In this document: positions 6,805 to 15,442 of the stretch, in pieces
How the letters are laid out: each line of letters begins with the position of its first letter
Position numbering within the stretch: position 1 is the stretch's first letter
Origin: Nocardioidaceae bacterium
GTDB lineage: Bacteria; Actinomycetota; Actinomycetes; Propionibacteriales; Nocardioidaceae
Direction: 5' to 3'
NCBI GenBank assembly: GCA_025934895.1
Contig: JAICWH010000022.1
Span: 1-35,716 of the forward strand
Length of the DNA: 35,716 nt
Made by a program: the position numbers and the translations under genes
The notes under the pieces: generated by a model
Told to the model about the DNA's origin: nothing
Databases searched by the model: none
Seen by the model: only the letters and a program-made list of their open reading frames with translations

Positions 6805-8966
6805 CCTCGAGGCGTCCCCCTGCCGTCTCGCGCTGGGCGCTCGCCGTCGTTCCCACCGTGCTGCTCCCGCTCCTGCTGCTGGTGGTGCGCAACCACCGCT
6901 ACCTGTTCTACGGCGACACCCAGGCGGCGTACCTGGGGTGGCAGTACCATCTCGGCGAGCAGCTGAGGCTGGGCCACTGGCCGCTGCTTGACCCGCACGC
7001 GTGGCAGGCCGGGAACTTCGTCGCCGAGGGGCAGGCGGGGCTGTACAGCCCCCTGACGATGACGGTCGGGCTGCTCTCCACGGTGGTCGGCAACGTGCTG
7101 GTGTTCACCGCTCTGACCAAGATCGTGCTCGCCTGTGCCGGCTCGCTCGGGGTCTACGCGCTGGCGCGCTCCTACGGTGCCGCCGGCCCGCTCGCCTACG
7201 TCGCGGCCGTCGCGGCCCCGCTCGGCGGGATGACGCAGTACCTCGACCTGCCCACCTGGCTCGCCGGCCTGACCATCTGGGCGCTGCTGCCGTGGGCGTG
7301 GTGGGCCCTGCGCAGGATGATGCGCGCGGAGCGGGCCGGCCCTTTCCCGGCCCTCGCGCTGGGCTACCTGCTGGTCACGGTGGGCTACGTCTACGGCACC
7401 ATCATGCTGATCGTCGTACTGGGCGCCTGCCTGCTGGACTGCGCGCTCACCCGGAACCGGCGCGGGGCGCTGCGGGTGTTCGGTGTCGGGGTGCTGTGCG
7501 GGCTGGTCGCCGTCGCGGTGTACCTTCCCGGTGTCCTCACGTCCCCGGTGACCATCCGCGGGTCCGGCATCGCGCTGAGGGGCAAGTTCGACTCCGACCC
7601 GGTCGCGCTGTTCACCTCGCTCCTGCCGACCACGGCCGTGCCGGGAACGACGTTGCACGTGCTGCCCTACGACTACGCCGTGTGGTTCCTGCCCGTGCTG
7701 CTCTGGCTGGACCCGGCTCGGCTGCGCCGGGGATGGCGCCCGGTCGCCGGCCTGGTGACGGTGACGGTCCTGGTCGCCCTCGAGGTGGTGGGCCCGGCGC
7801 AAGTCGGGCCGCTGCGGTGGCCGCTGCGCCTGCAGCCCTTCCTGGTGATGGGCCTGGTGGTGCTGTGTGCCGTCTGCCTGAGCCGGTACGCCGTCCGTCG
7901 GCCCTCGCGGGACAGGCTGCTGGCGAGCCTCCTCTGGGTGGCGCTGGCCGGTGTCCTCGCCCTCGCCCGGTTCTTCGCGGGGGCCACCGAAATCGCGGTG
8001 GGAGCGGTCCTCGTCGCAGCGGGGCTGGCCGCGCTGTGGCTGGTGGCACGGCTCCCGGGCCGGCGGGCCGAGGCGGGGGCCGCGGTCGCCGTGGCGTTCA
8101 CGCTCGGGCTGACGGTGCTGCAGCACGCCTACTTCCCCGTGCCGCCGTCCCCGGAGCGGCACCTTCCCGCCCACGCCGCGGACTACCGCACGCAGCTGCG
8201 CACGGCGCGAGGCGACGTGATGGTGCTCGGCAACGTCGCGTCCCTCGTGCAGTCGGATCCCTCGTCGGTCTCCGACCTGCTGGACGGGTCGGCGTGGTAC
8301 CTCAACCCGCACCGGGTCCAGAACACCTACACCACGATCGGCTTCCGCCGGTTCCGGGACCGCTACCCCTACGAGTACGACGGCTCCGTGCACACCGGGG
8401 TGCTCGACACGCTGTTCACCCGGGAGCCGACGACCGGGCGCCTGCGGGTCGACCTGCTCTCGGTCAGTACCCTGGTGCTGGTCCGCGCCGACTTCCCGGC
8501 TCGTCGCCTGGGCCGGCCACCGCCGGGATGGCGGGTCACCGCCGCGACGCGGTACGCGGTCACGTGGGTGCGGCAGCGACCCGTCCCCGCCGCCGGCGCT
8601 CCGGTGTGGACCTCGGCCGGGACATCGGTCTCGCCGGTCTCCGTGAGCGACCGAGCCACCCGCTTCGCCGTCCACTCCGTCCCCCCGCGCGGCGGCCGGG
8701 TGGTGCTCGGTGCGCTCGCGTGGCCGGGTTACCGGACCGACACGGGATCGCTGGGTGCCCCGGTCGACGGCTACCTGGTGAGCGTCGATCTACCCGCCGA
8801 CGCCTCCGGCAGGACGGTCACCGTGCGGTTCTCGCCACCGGGGTGGCCGGTCGAGGTTGCGGCCTGGTGGCTGGCCTTCGCCGTTGGGTTGGGGTGGTGC
8901 GTGCTGGCGGGTCGCCCGCCGATTACCAGGGGATGCAGGATGTTTGGCGCTCCCCATCGGCCGTGA
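6801..8966 (+). CDS. YfhO-like multi-pass membrane protein, probable GT-C glycosyltransferase
   Basis: Integral membrane protein of 721 residues starting at the GTG at 6801, which overlaps the previous stop (GTGA). About twelve hydrophobic segments span residues 10-480. After the first helix comes a conserved extracytoplasmic loop, FYGDTQAAYLGWQYHLGE then GHWPLLDPHAWQAG and GLYSPL, as in YfhO proteins, where an acidic residue is thought to be catalytic. The C-terminal soluble region ends with TVTVRFSPPGW plus a last helix, again YfhO-like. It probably moves a sugar from polyprenyl phosphate to a wall glycan outside the membrane. The last 16 or so residues (from [11 protein letters not shown]) and the stop codon are encoded by an inserted inverted-repeat element, so the native C-terminus was altered. 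Confidence 0.82.
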   Translation: MTSRRPPAVSRWALAVVPTVLLPLLLLVVRNHRYLFYGDTQAAYLGWQYHLGEQLRLGHWPLLDPHAWQAGNFVAEGQAGLYSPLTMTVGLLSTVVGNVLVFTALTKIVLACAGSLGVYALARSYGAAGPLAYVAAVAAPLGGMTQYLDLPTWLAGLTIWALLPWAWWALRRMMRAERAGPFPALALGYLLVTVGYVYGTIMLIVVLGACLLDCALTRNRRGALRVFGVGVLCGLVAVAVYLPGVLTSPVTIRGSGIALRGKFDSDPVALFTSLLPTTAVPGTTLHVLPYDYAVWFLPVLLWLDPARLRRGWRPVAGLVTVTVLVALEVVGPAQVGPLRWPLRLQPFLVMGLVVLCAVCLSRYAVRRPSRDRLLASLLWVALAGVLALARFFAGATEIAVGAVLVAAGLAALWLVARLPGRRAEAGAAVAVAFTLGLTVLQHAYFPVPPSPERHLPAHAADYRTQLRTARGDVMVLGNVASLVQSDPSSVSDLLDGSAWYLNPHRVQNTYTTIGFRRFRDRYPYEYDGSVHTGVLDTLFTREPTTGRLRVDLLSVSTLVLVRADFPARRLGRPPPGWRVTAATRYAVTWVRQRPVPAAGAPVWTSAGTSVSPVSVSDRATRFAVHSVPPRGGRVVLGALAWPGYRTDTGSLGAPVDGYLVSVDLPADASGRTVTVRFSPPGWPVEVAAWWLAFAVGLGWCVLAGRPPITRGCRMFGAPHRP

Positions 8967-9007
8967 CCCGTGGGGAGCGCCAAGGTGCCTGCATCCCCTG
9001 GTAATCG
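8920..9007. repeat. Inverted-repeat element A (REP/MITE-like hairpin)
   Basis: Arms 8920-8956 and 8971-9007 (37 nt each) are reverse complements except for a 4-nt internal mismatch, around a 14-nt loop. The outer part of each arm is CGATTACCAGGGGATGCAGG and the inner part TTGGCGCTCCCCA. The element lies between convergent genes (YfhO-like and accE) and the stop of the former, TGA 8964-8966, is in the loop. It shares its terminus and core with element B at 15178-15396. No transposase is present. It could act as a bidirectional terminator; no U-tract follows. Confidence 0.85.
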
Positions 9008-9020
9008 GCAGCCGGCCCGG

Positions 9021-9256
9021 TCACCACCCCGGCAGCCCGCTGGCCCGCCAGGCCCCAGGTCCCGGCACCGGAGACACGCCGTGCACCAGCCGCCGCGGGG
9101 CGGCCCACTCCGGTACGACGCGGGGACCGGGCCGTGCGTCAGCGGCGGATCTGGCGGCCACCGCCTGGAGCGCGGCGACCAGCGCGGCCACCTCCTCCGT
9201 CGAGGCGTCCCCTCGGATGACGAGCATCGGGGGAGGAGCGCCGTCGTCCGGCCCGG

Positions 9257-9260
<4 letters not shown>
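9021..9260 (-). CDS. accE: Acyl-CoA carboxylase epsilon subunit AccE
   Basis: Small subunit (79 residues) found only in actinobacterial acyl-CoA carboxylases, where it bridges alpha and beta subunits. After a short lead, [20 protein letters not shown] is the typical epsilon-subunit start; the C-terminal half carries a [10 protein letters not shown] segment common in the family. The GTG start at 9260 overlaps the stop of pccB (GTGA), so translation is likely coupled. In mycobacteria accE5 is followed by maf; here element A and the four-gene cassette lie between. Too short for motif certainty alone, but position and sequence agree. Confidence 0.9.
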
Positions 9261-10903
<1,643 letters not shown>

Positions 10904-10954
10904 GGTGGCTCGCCTCCTGCACGGTCGCTTCCTGGGCCCGGCTGCGTCAATCTA

Positions 10955-11749
10955 GTGCCTGTGCCCGCCCAGCGACCCGCCCGCCCGCCCGTCGACGCCA
11001 CGGCCCCGGTGCCCGGGTGGCGGCTCGAGGTGCTGCCCACGTCGCCGTCCACCAACGAGCACGTCAGGCTTCGTGCCCTCCACGGCGAGCCGCCCGGACT
11101 GGTCGTGGTCGCCGAGCACCAGACCTCCGGGCGCGGCCGGCTGGACCGCTCCTGGGTCACCCCGCCCCGCGCGGCGCTGACGTTCTCCCTCATGGTCGCC
11201 CCCGAGGGCGTGCCACTGGCCCGGTGGTCCTGGCTGCCGCTGCTCAGCGGCCTCGCGGTGGTCGAAGGCGTACGCCGCGCCGCCGGCCTGGCCACCACCC
11301 TCAAGTGGCCCAACGACGTGCTGGTCGGCGACGACAAGGTCGCCGGGATCCTCGTCGAGCGGGTGGAGCGACCGGCCGGGGCCATCGCCGTCGTAGGTGT
11401 CGGCATCAACGTGTCCTCGACCCGCGAGGAGCTGCCGGTCCCGACGGCCACCTCGCTGGAGCTGGCCGGTGCGACCTCAGTGGACCGGACGGCGCTGCTG
11501 GTCGGCACGCTCGGGGCCTTCAGCCGCCTGTACGACGGATGGCTCGGCGCCGCGGGACGAGGACTGCGCCCGTCGTACGTCGCCGCCTGCTCGACCCTCG
11601 GCAGGCGCGTGCGCGTGGAGCTGCCCACCGGGGGATCGCTGACCGGGCAGGCGGTCGGGATCGACGACAGCGGGCGGCTCGAGGTGGACGACGGCAGCGG
11701 GGTGCGGGTCCTCGGAGCGGGGGACGTCGTCCACGTGAGCCCGGTCTGA
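10955..11749 (+). CDS. birA: Biotin-[acetyl-CoA-carboxylase] ligase BirA
   Basis: Makes biotinyl-AMP and attaches biotin to carboxyl-carrier domains, serving the acyl-CoA carboxylase encoded next door. 264 residues from the GTG at 10955 (a second in-frame GTG is at 10961). There is no N-terminal DNA-binding domain, so this is a monofunctional class I ligase. Motifs: STNEHVR, then the biotinyl-AMP loop TSGRGRLDRSWVTP (the GRGR family motif), LKWPNDVLV, KVAGILVE and VVGVGINV. The C-terminal SH3-like domain spans about residues 210-264. Only 51 nt separate it from the divergent pccB start, and no clear Shine-Dalgarno sequence is seen. The same pair (birA/accD5) is divergent in mycobacteria. Confidence 0.95.
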   Translation: MPVPAQRPARPPVDATAPVPGWRLEVLPTSPSTNEHVRLRALHGEPPGLVVVAEHQTSGRGRLDRSWVTPPRAALTFSLMVAPEGVPLARWSWLPLLSGLAVVEGVRRAAGLATTLKWPNDVLVGDDKVAGILVERVERPAGAIAVVGVGINVSSTREELPVPTATSLELAGATSVDRTALLVGTLGAFSRLYDGWLGAAGRGLRPSYVAACSTLGRRVRVELPTGGSLTGQAVGIDDSGRLEVDDGSGVRVLGAGDVVHVSPV

Positions 11750-11788
11750 GTCGACCCGGTGGGGGGTGTCGCGTGGCATGATGCGGCG

Positions 11789-11939
11789 GTGGCGATCTCC
11801 GGGAGGCTGCTCAGCGGAGGGGAGCACGTCGTGGTCTCGCTGCGCACGCGCGGCAAGGCCCGGCTGGTGCCCGCGGCGCAGCGACCTGCTGGACAGCCAC
11901 GACGGCCGTGGGGAGCGCAGGGACGATGACCGGACCTGA
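11789..11939 (+). pseudogene. PH-domain (bPH2) membrane protein, internally deleted remnant
   Basis: Two ends of a gene appear joined. From GTG 11789 the first 27 or so codons read VAISGRLLSGGEHVVVSLRT and onward, like the start of actinobacterial PH-domain membrane proteins. Near 11877 the likely frame shifts, and RSDLLDSHDGRGERRDDDRT, ending at TGA 11937-11939, reads like the tail of such a protein and overlaps the cyclase start. The membrane segments and PH domain that should lie between are absent. In mycobacteria the PH-domain gene (Rv3278c) sits between birA and purK, the same place. A CATGAT box 6 nt before the GTG may be its old promoter. Read in a single frame it gives a 46-residue peptide without family features. 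Confidence 0.5.
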
Positions 11940-12912
11940 GCAGGGCTTCACCCGCCAGGACCTCGAGAAGGCGATCCTCGGCGACTCGCCGCAGCTGACC
12001 AGCGACGCGGTGGCGGAGGCGGCCGGAGTGCCCCTGGAGCAGGCACGTCGTCTGTGGCGGGCGCTGGGCTTCCCCGAGGCGGGCGACGCCGCGGCGTTCA
12101 CCGACAGCGACCGGGTCGCGCTCGCCACCATCGTGCGGGCCGTCGACATCGGTGCCATCGACTTCGACACCGCCGTCCGGCTGACTCGGGCGGTCGGCCA
12201 GACGATGGCCCGGCTGGCCGACTGGCAGGTGGCCACGCTGTCCGCGCGCGTCGAACAGCTCGAGGCCGGCCCGGAGGCCACCGGCAGCCGGATCGGCAGT
12301 GCGCTCCGGCTGACCGAGCAGGTGGGCATCCCCTTCGAGGAGCTGTTGGTCTACTGCTGGCGGCGGCACCTCGCGCAGGCCGTTGCCCGGGTGGAGGCGC
12401 TCGGCGCCAGCGAGTCCGACCTGCACACCACCCAGGTCACCGTCGGGTTCGCGGACATCGTGCGCTTCACCGCGCTGTCCAACGAGCTCGACGAGGACCG
12501 GATCGGCGACCTCGTGGAGATCTTCGAGTCGCGCTGTGCCGACGTGGTCGCGGCCAGCTCCGGGCGGGTGATCAAGACGCTCGGGGACTCGGTGCTGTTC
12601 GTCTGCGAGGATCCGGCCCGCGCGATGGACATCGCGCTGAGCATCATCGATGTCATCGGGCACGACATCCGGCTGCCCGACGTACGCATCGGCCTGGCGA
12701 CCGGGTCGGTGATCATGCAGCTCGGCGACGTGTTCGGGCCGCCGGTGAACATGGCCGCCCGGTTGACGGGGGTGGCGCGCCGCAACCGGGTGATCACCGA
12801 CCGCACCACCGCCGACCTGCTCCCGGTCGGACAGTTCCACTCCCGGTTGTTGCCGGCCCGTCCGCTGCGAGGCTTCGGGGTCGTCGAGCCGGTCGCCGTA
12901 CGCCGGCACTGA
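11926..12912 (+). CDS. Class III adenylate/guanylate cyclase with N-terminal regulatory domain
   Basis: Predicted to make cAMP (possibly cGMP) in the cytosol; 328 residues. Residues 1-150 are helical and resemble the adenylate-cyclase regulatory domain of mycobacterial Rv1264, which inhibits the catalytic half and senses pH. The catalytic domain begins with QVTVGFADIVRFT, metal ligand D177; the second metal ligand is D221 in KTLGDSVLF. The transition-state pair N275 and R279 is in PPVNMAARL, so it should be active as a homodimer. I chose ATG 11926; an upstream GTG at 11908 is possible. The start overlaps the tail of the PH-domain remnant, implying the two were once co-transcribed. No membrane segment or signal peptide is seen. 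Confidence 0.9.
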   Translation: MTGPEQGFTRQDLEKAILGDSPQLTSDAVAEAAGVPLEQARRLWRALGFPEAGDAAAFTDSDRVALATIVRAVDIGAIDFDTAVRLTRAVGQTMARLADWQVATLSARVEQLEAGPEATGSRIGSALRLTEQVGIPFEELLVYCWRRHLAQAVARVEALGASESDLHTTQVTVGFADIVRFTALSNELDEDRIGDLVEIFESRCADVVAASSGRVIKTLGDSVLFVCEDPARAMDIALSIIDVIGHDIRLPDVRIGLATGSVIMQLGDVFGPPVNMAARLTGVARRNRVITDRTTADLLPVGQFHSRLLPARPLRGFGVVEPVAVRRH

Positions 12913-12963
12913 GTGGGGATCGGTGCCACACTGCGTCGCGGCTGGCACGGGGGTCGCTCCGCG

Positions 12964-12996
12964 CCACAATGACTAACCACGGCGTAGTCATTGTGG
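12964..12996. promoter_or_regulatory. Perfect 12-bp inverted repeat upstream of winged-helix gene
   Basis: CCACAATGACTA (12964-12975), a 9-nt spacer and TAGTCATTGTGG (12985-12996) form a perfect dyad, notably AT-rich for this window. It is 52 nt after the cyclase stop and centred about 71 nt before the winged-helix start at 13051. It could be a binding site for a dimeric regulator or an RNA hairpin ending the cyclase transcript; there is no U-tract after it. A TAATCT hexamer directly follows (12999-13004). Confidence 0.6.
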
Positions 12997-13038
12997 GCTA
13001 ATCTCGGGGAAGGGCTCCCGCTGTCCAAAATGTCTCAT

Positions 13039-13044
13039 TACGAT
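13039..13044 (+). promoter_or_regulatory. Putative -10 box of the winged-helix gene
   Basis: TACGAT ends 6 nt before the ATG at 13051, arguing for that start and a leaderless mRNA. The palindrome at 12964-12996 would lie around -55 to -87 relative to the inferred transcription start. Confidence 0.45.
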
Positions 13045-13050
13045 CGAGCC

Positions 13051-13395
13051 ATGATCAGTGTGCAAGGGGTGGAGCTGGACGCCGACGCGCGGCGGGTCTG
13101 GCGCGACGGCATCGAGATTCGGATGTCCAACAAGGAGTTCGACCTGCTGCATGCGCTGATCAGCCGGGCGGGCGAGATCGTGACGCGCGAGGAGCTGATG
13201 CGCGACGTCTGGCAGACCAACTTCTGGACCTCGGCGAAGACCATCGACGTGCACCTCGGCTGGGTTCGCAAGAAGCTCGGCGACGACACCCGCCGACCGA
13301 TGCTCATCTCCACCGTTCGGGGACGTGGGCTGCGCTTCGAGGAGTCGGCTCCTGTCTACGCAGAGCTGCCCGAGGAGGTCCAGTCCGCGTCCTGA
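13051..13395 (+). CDS. Stand-alone OmpR/PhoB-type winged-helix DNA-binding protein
   Basis: Predicted transcription regulator of 114 residues consisting almost only of the C-terminal effector domain of an OmpR-type response regulator. Residues 1-17 give the antiparallel sheet, and MSNKEFDLLHALISRAGEIV and TREELMRDVW the first helices. TIDVHLGWVRKKLG is the recognition helix, and ISTVRGRGLRFE the C-terminal hairpin. There is no receiver domain or phospho-acceptor Asp, and no kinase nearby. The ATG at 13051 is chosen because a TACGAT box lies 6 nt upstream and conserved sequence begins at ISVQGVEL; ATG 13030 is an alternative. It lies between a cyclase gene and purK, 37 nt from the latter. Its targets are unknown; the palindrome upstream is a candidate. 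Confidence 0.88.
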   Translation: MISVQGVELDADARRVWRDGIEIRMSNKEFDLLHALISRAGEIVTREELMRDVWQTNFWTSAKTIDVHLGWVRKKLGDDTRRPMLISTVRGRGLRFEESAPVYAELPEEVQSAS

Positions 13396-13420
13396 CGTTC
13401 TCCTGGCCCGGGGTGCTGGT

Positions 13421-13426
13421 TACGCT
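13421..13426 (+). promoter_or_regulatory. Putative -10 box of purK
   Basis: TACGCT ends 6 nt before the GTG at 13433. It suggests purKE has its own promoter with a leaderless start although the regulator gene ends only 37 nt before. Confidence 0.5.
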
Positions 13427-13432
13427 CGGTCG

Positions 13433-14647
13433 GTGACCGCCCTCGCCCCCGTGCCCGATTTCGCGCCCGCGCCGGTGGGCGCGGCGACCCTGGCGGTCAT
13501 CGGTGGAGGCCAGCTCGCCAGGATGATGGCGCAGGCTGCTGTGGGGCTCGGCGTGCCGATCCGGCTGCTGGCCGAGGGGCCCGACGTGGCCGCGGCCCAG
13601 GTCGTCCCACGGACCGTGGTCGGCGACTACCGCGACCTCGACACCCTGCGCGCCGTCGCCCAGGGATGCGCCGCGGTCACGTTCGACCACGAGCACGTCC
13701 CGACCGAGCACCTGCGCGCCCTGGCCCGGGAGGGGCACCCCTGCCACCCGGGACCCGACGCCCTGGTGCACGCCCAGGACAAGGGGGTGATGCGGGCCCG
13801 GCTCGACGAGCTCGACGTGCCCAGCCCCCGCCACCGCCTGGTCGCCAGCCCCGCCGACGTGGGCGACTTCGCGGCGTCGGTGGACGGGTTCCCGGTGGTG
13901 CTCAAGACCACCCGTGGCGGCTACGACGGCAAGGGGGTGTGGGTGGCTCACTCCGAGCCGGCGTGCGTGGCGGCCTTCGAGGCAGCCGCAGCGGCCGGCG
14001 TCGGGATCCTCGCCGAGGAGCGGGTCGACTTCCGGCGTGAGCTCGCCGCACTGGTGGCCCGCTCGCCTTCGGGCCAGGTGGCGGCCTATCCCGTCGTCGA
14101 GTCGGTGCAGGTCGACGGGATCTGCTCCGAGGTCACCGCACCCGCGCCGGACCTCGACCCGTCGCTGGCGGTCGCGGCGCAGCGGATCGCGATGCAGGTG
14201 GCCGCGGCACTGGAGGTGACCGGCATCCTCGCGGTCGAGCTCTTCGAGACCCGCGACGGGCGGGTGCTGGTCAACGAGCTCGCGATGCGCCCGCACAACA
14301 CGGGGCACTGGAGCATCGACGGTGCTGTGACCGGCCAGTTCGAGAACCATCTGCGCGCGGTGCTCGACCTGCCGCTCGGCGCTCCCGACCCCCGGGCCCG
14401 GTGGACCGTGATGGTCAACATCCTGGGCGGGGATCACGGCGAGCTGTCGCAGGACCTGTACGCCGGCTACCCGCACGTCTTCGCCCGCGACCCGCGGCTC
14501 AAGGTGCACCTCTACGGCAAGTCCGTGGTGCCCGGTCGCAAGGTCGGCCACGTCACGGCGTACGGCGAGGACCTGGCCGACGTACGAGCGCGGGCCCGGC
14601 ACGCCGCCGGCTGGTTCCGCGGCGACCTGGGCGAGGAGAGCGAGTGA
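13433..14647 (+). CDS. purK: 5-(carboxyamino)imidazole ribonucleotide synthase PurK
   Basis: ATP-grasp enzyme that carboxylates aminoimidazole ribonucleotide to N5-CAIR in purine synthesis. 404 residues from the GTG at 13433. The N-terminal domain has [26 protein letters not shown] follows. The ATP-grasp core shows [48 protein letters not shown]-type metal-binding residues (as VELFET then [18 protein letters not shown]) and [15 protein letters not shown]. All expected regions are present. It overlaps purE by 4 nt (GTGA), so the two consecutive steps are translationally coupled, as in most actinobacteria. Confidence 0.97.
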   Translation: MTALAPVPDFAPAPVGAATLAVIGGGQLARMMAQAAVGLGVPIRLLAEGPDVAAAQVVPRTVVGDYRDLDTLRAVAQGCAAVTFDHEHVPTEHLRALAREGHPCHPGPDALVHAQDKGVMRARLDELDVPSPRHRLVASPADVGDFAASVDGFPVVLKTTRGGYDGKGVWVAHSEPACVAAFEAAAAAGVGILAEERVDFRRELAALVARSPSGQVAAYPVVESVQVDGICSEVTAPAPDLDPSLAVAAQRIAMQVAAALEVTGILAVELFETRDGRVLVNELAMRPHNTGHWSIDGAVTGQFENHLRAVLDLPLGAPDPRARWTVMVNILGGDHGELSQDLYAGYPHVFARDPRLKVHLYGKSVVPGRKVGHVTAYGEDLADVRARARHAAGWFRGDLGEESE

Positions 14648-15165
14648 GCTCGACGAGCGGACCGGTCGTCGGGATCGTGATGGGGTCGGACTCCGACTGG
14701 CCGACGATGAAGGCCGCGGGAGAGGCGCTCAAGGAGTTCGGCGTGCCGTTCGAGGCCGACGTCGTCTCCGCGCACCGGATGCCCGAGGAGATGCTCGCCT
14801 ACGGCCGTGCCGCCGCCGCTCGCGGCCTCCGGGTCGTCATCGCCGGCGCCGGAGGAGCCGCGCATCTCCCCGGCATGCTCGCCGCCGTGACGCCGCTGCC
14901 GGTGATCGGCGTGCCGGTCGCGCTGCGGCACCTCGACGGGCTCGACTCGCTGCTCTCGATCGTGCAGATGCCGGCCGGCGTCCCGGTCGCGACGGTTGCC
15001 GTCGGAAACGCCCGGAACGCCGGGCTGCTCGCCGTACGCATCCTGGCGGCTGGTGACGAGGCGCTGCGGGCGAAGATGGTCGACTTCCAGGCCGCCCTGC
15101 GCGACACCGCCCGCGACAAGGGCCGGGTCGTGCGGGGAGAGGTGTCGCCGCGGGTCGGCTGCTGA
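14644..15165 (+). CDS. purE: N5-carboxyaminoimidazole ribonucleotide mutase PurE (class I)
   Basis: Converts N5-CAIR to CAIR, the step after PurK. 173 residues. The signatures are [15 protein letters not shown] at the N-terminus (substrate phosphate loop), [12 protein letters not shown] with the catalytic His region, and [17 protein letters not shown], followed by [24 protein letters not shown]-type core sequence. These define a class I PurE that needs PurK. The GTG start at 14644 overlaps the purK stop. Element B begins 12 nt after its stop codon and probably closes the transcript. Confidence 0.97.
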   Translation: MSSTSGPVVGIVMGSDSDWPTMKAAGEALKEFGVPFEADVVSAHRMPEEMLAYGRAAAARGLRVVIAGAGGAAHLPGMLAAVTPLPVIGVPVALRHLDGLDSLLSIVQMPAGVPVATVAVGNARNAGLLAVRILAAGDEALRAKMVDFQAALRDTARDKGRVVRGEVSPRVGC

Positions 15166-15177
15166 GGGGGCTGCCCG

Positions 15178-15396
15178 TTTACCAGGGGATGCAGGGAGTT
15201 TGCGGCCGCCAGCCGCTCTCCCCACGGCAGTTGGTGCGGTGTGCGGGACTCCCCACGGCGGTCGGCCCTGATGCCGGCGCTCCCCATGGCGTTTACCGAC
15301 TCCCCATGGCGTTTACCGACTCCCCATGGCGTTCTGGCACTTCCCATGGGGCGTACGCCATGGGGGGCGCCAAACATCCTGCATCCCCTGGTAAAC
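15178..15396. repeat. Inverted-repeat element B with internal tandem repeats
   Basis: Ends are a perfect 19-bp inverted repeat: GTTTACCAGGGGATGCAGG (15178-15196) and its complement (15378-15396). Inside, a CTCCCCAYGGC motif recurs at 15218, 15249, 15280, 15300 and 15320, with a degenerate copy at 15340; spacings are 31, 31, 20, 20 and 20 nt. Two of the 20-bp units (15280-15299, 15300-15319) are identical. An inner stem pairs GGCGCTCCCCATGGCG (from 15277) with the complement ending at 15372. The right end matches the left arm of element A over about 36 bp. It fills the gap between convergent purE and prolyl oligopeptidase genes. No protein-coding potential is credible. Confidence 0.85.
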
Positions 15397-15442
15397 AGCG
15401 GGGCGGGGGCGAGCGCCGCCCCGAGCACCGAGCCCTCCGTCC

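Noticed and set aside
5497-8675. Long reverse-strand open frames opposite the methyltransferase-YfhO cassette
   Set aside because: Their products are Arg/Gly/Pro/His-rich with no family motifs, and arise from the GC-rich codon bias of the forward genes, which have clear motifs.
12991-13050. Upstream TTG or ATG starts for the winged-helix gene
   Set aside because: The TTG lies in the palindrome and conserved sequence starts at 13051, which has a TACGAT box 6 nt upstream.
15280-15339. Short tandem repeats as a CRISPR array
   Set aside because: The 20-bp units are directly adjacent with no variable spacers, lie inside an inverted-repeat element, and no cas genes are present.
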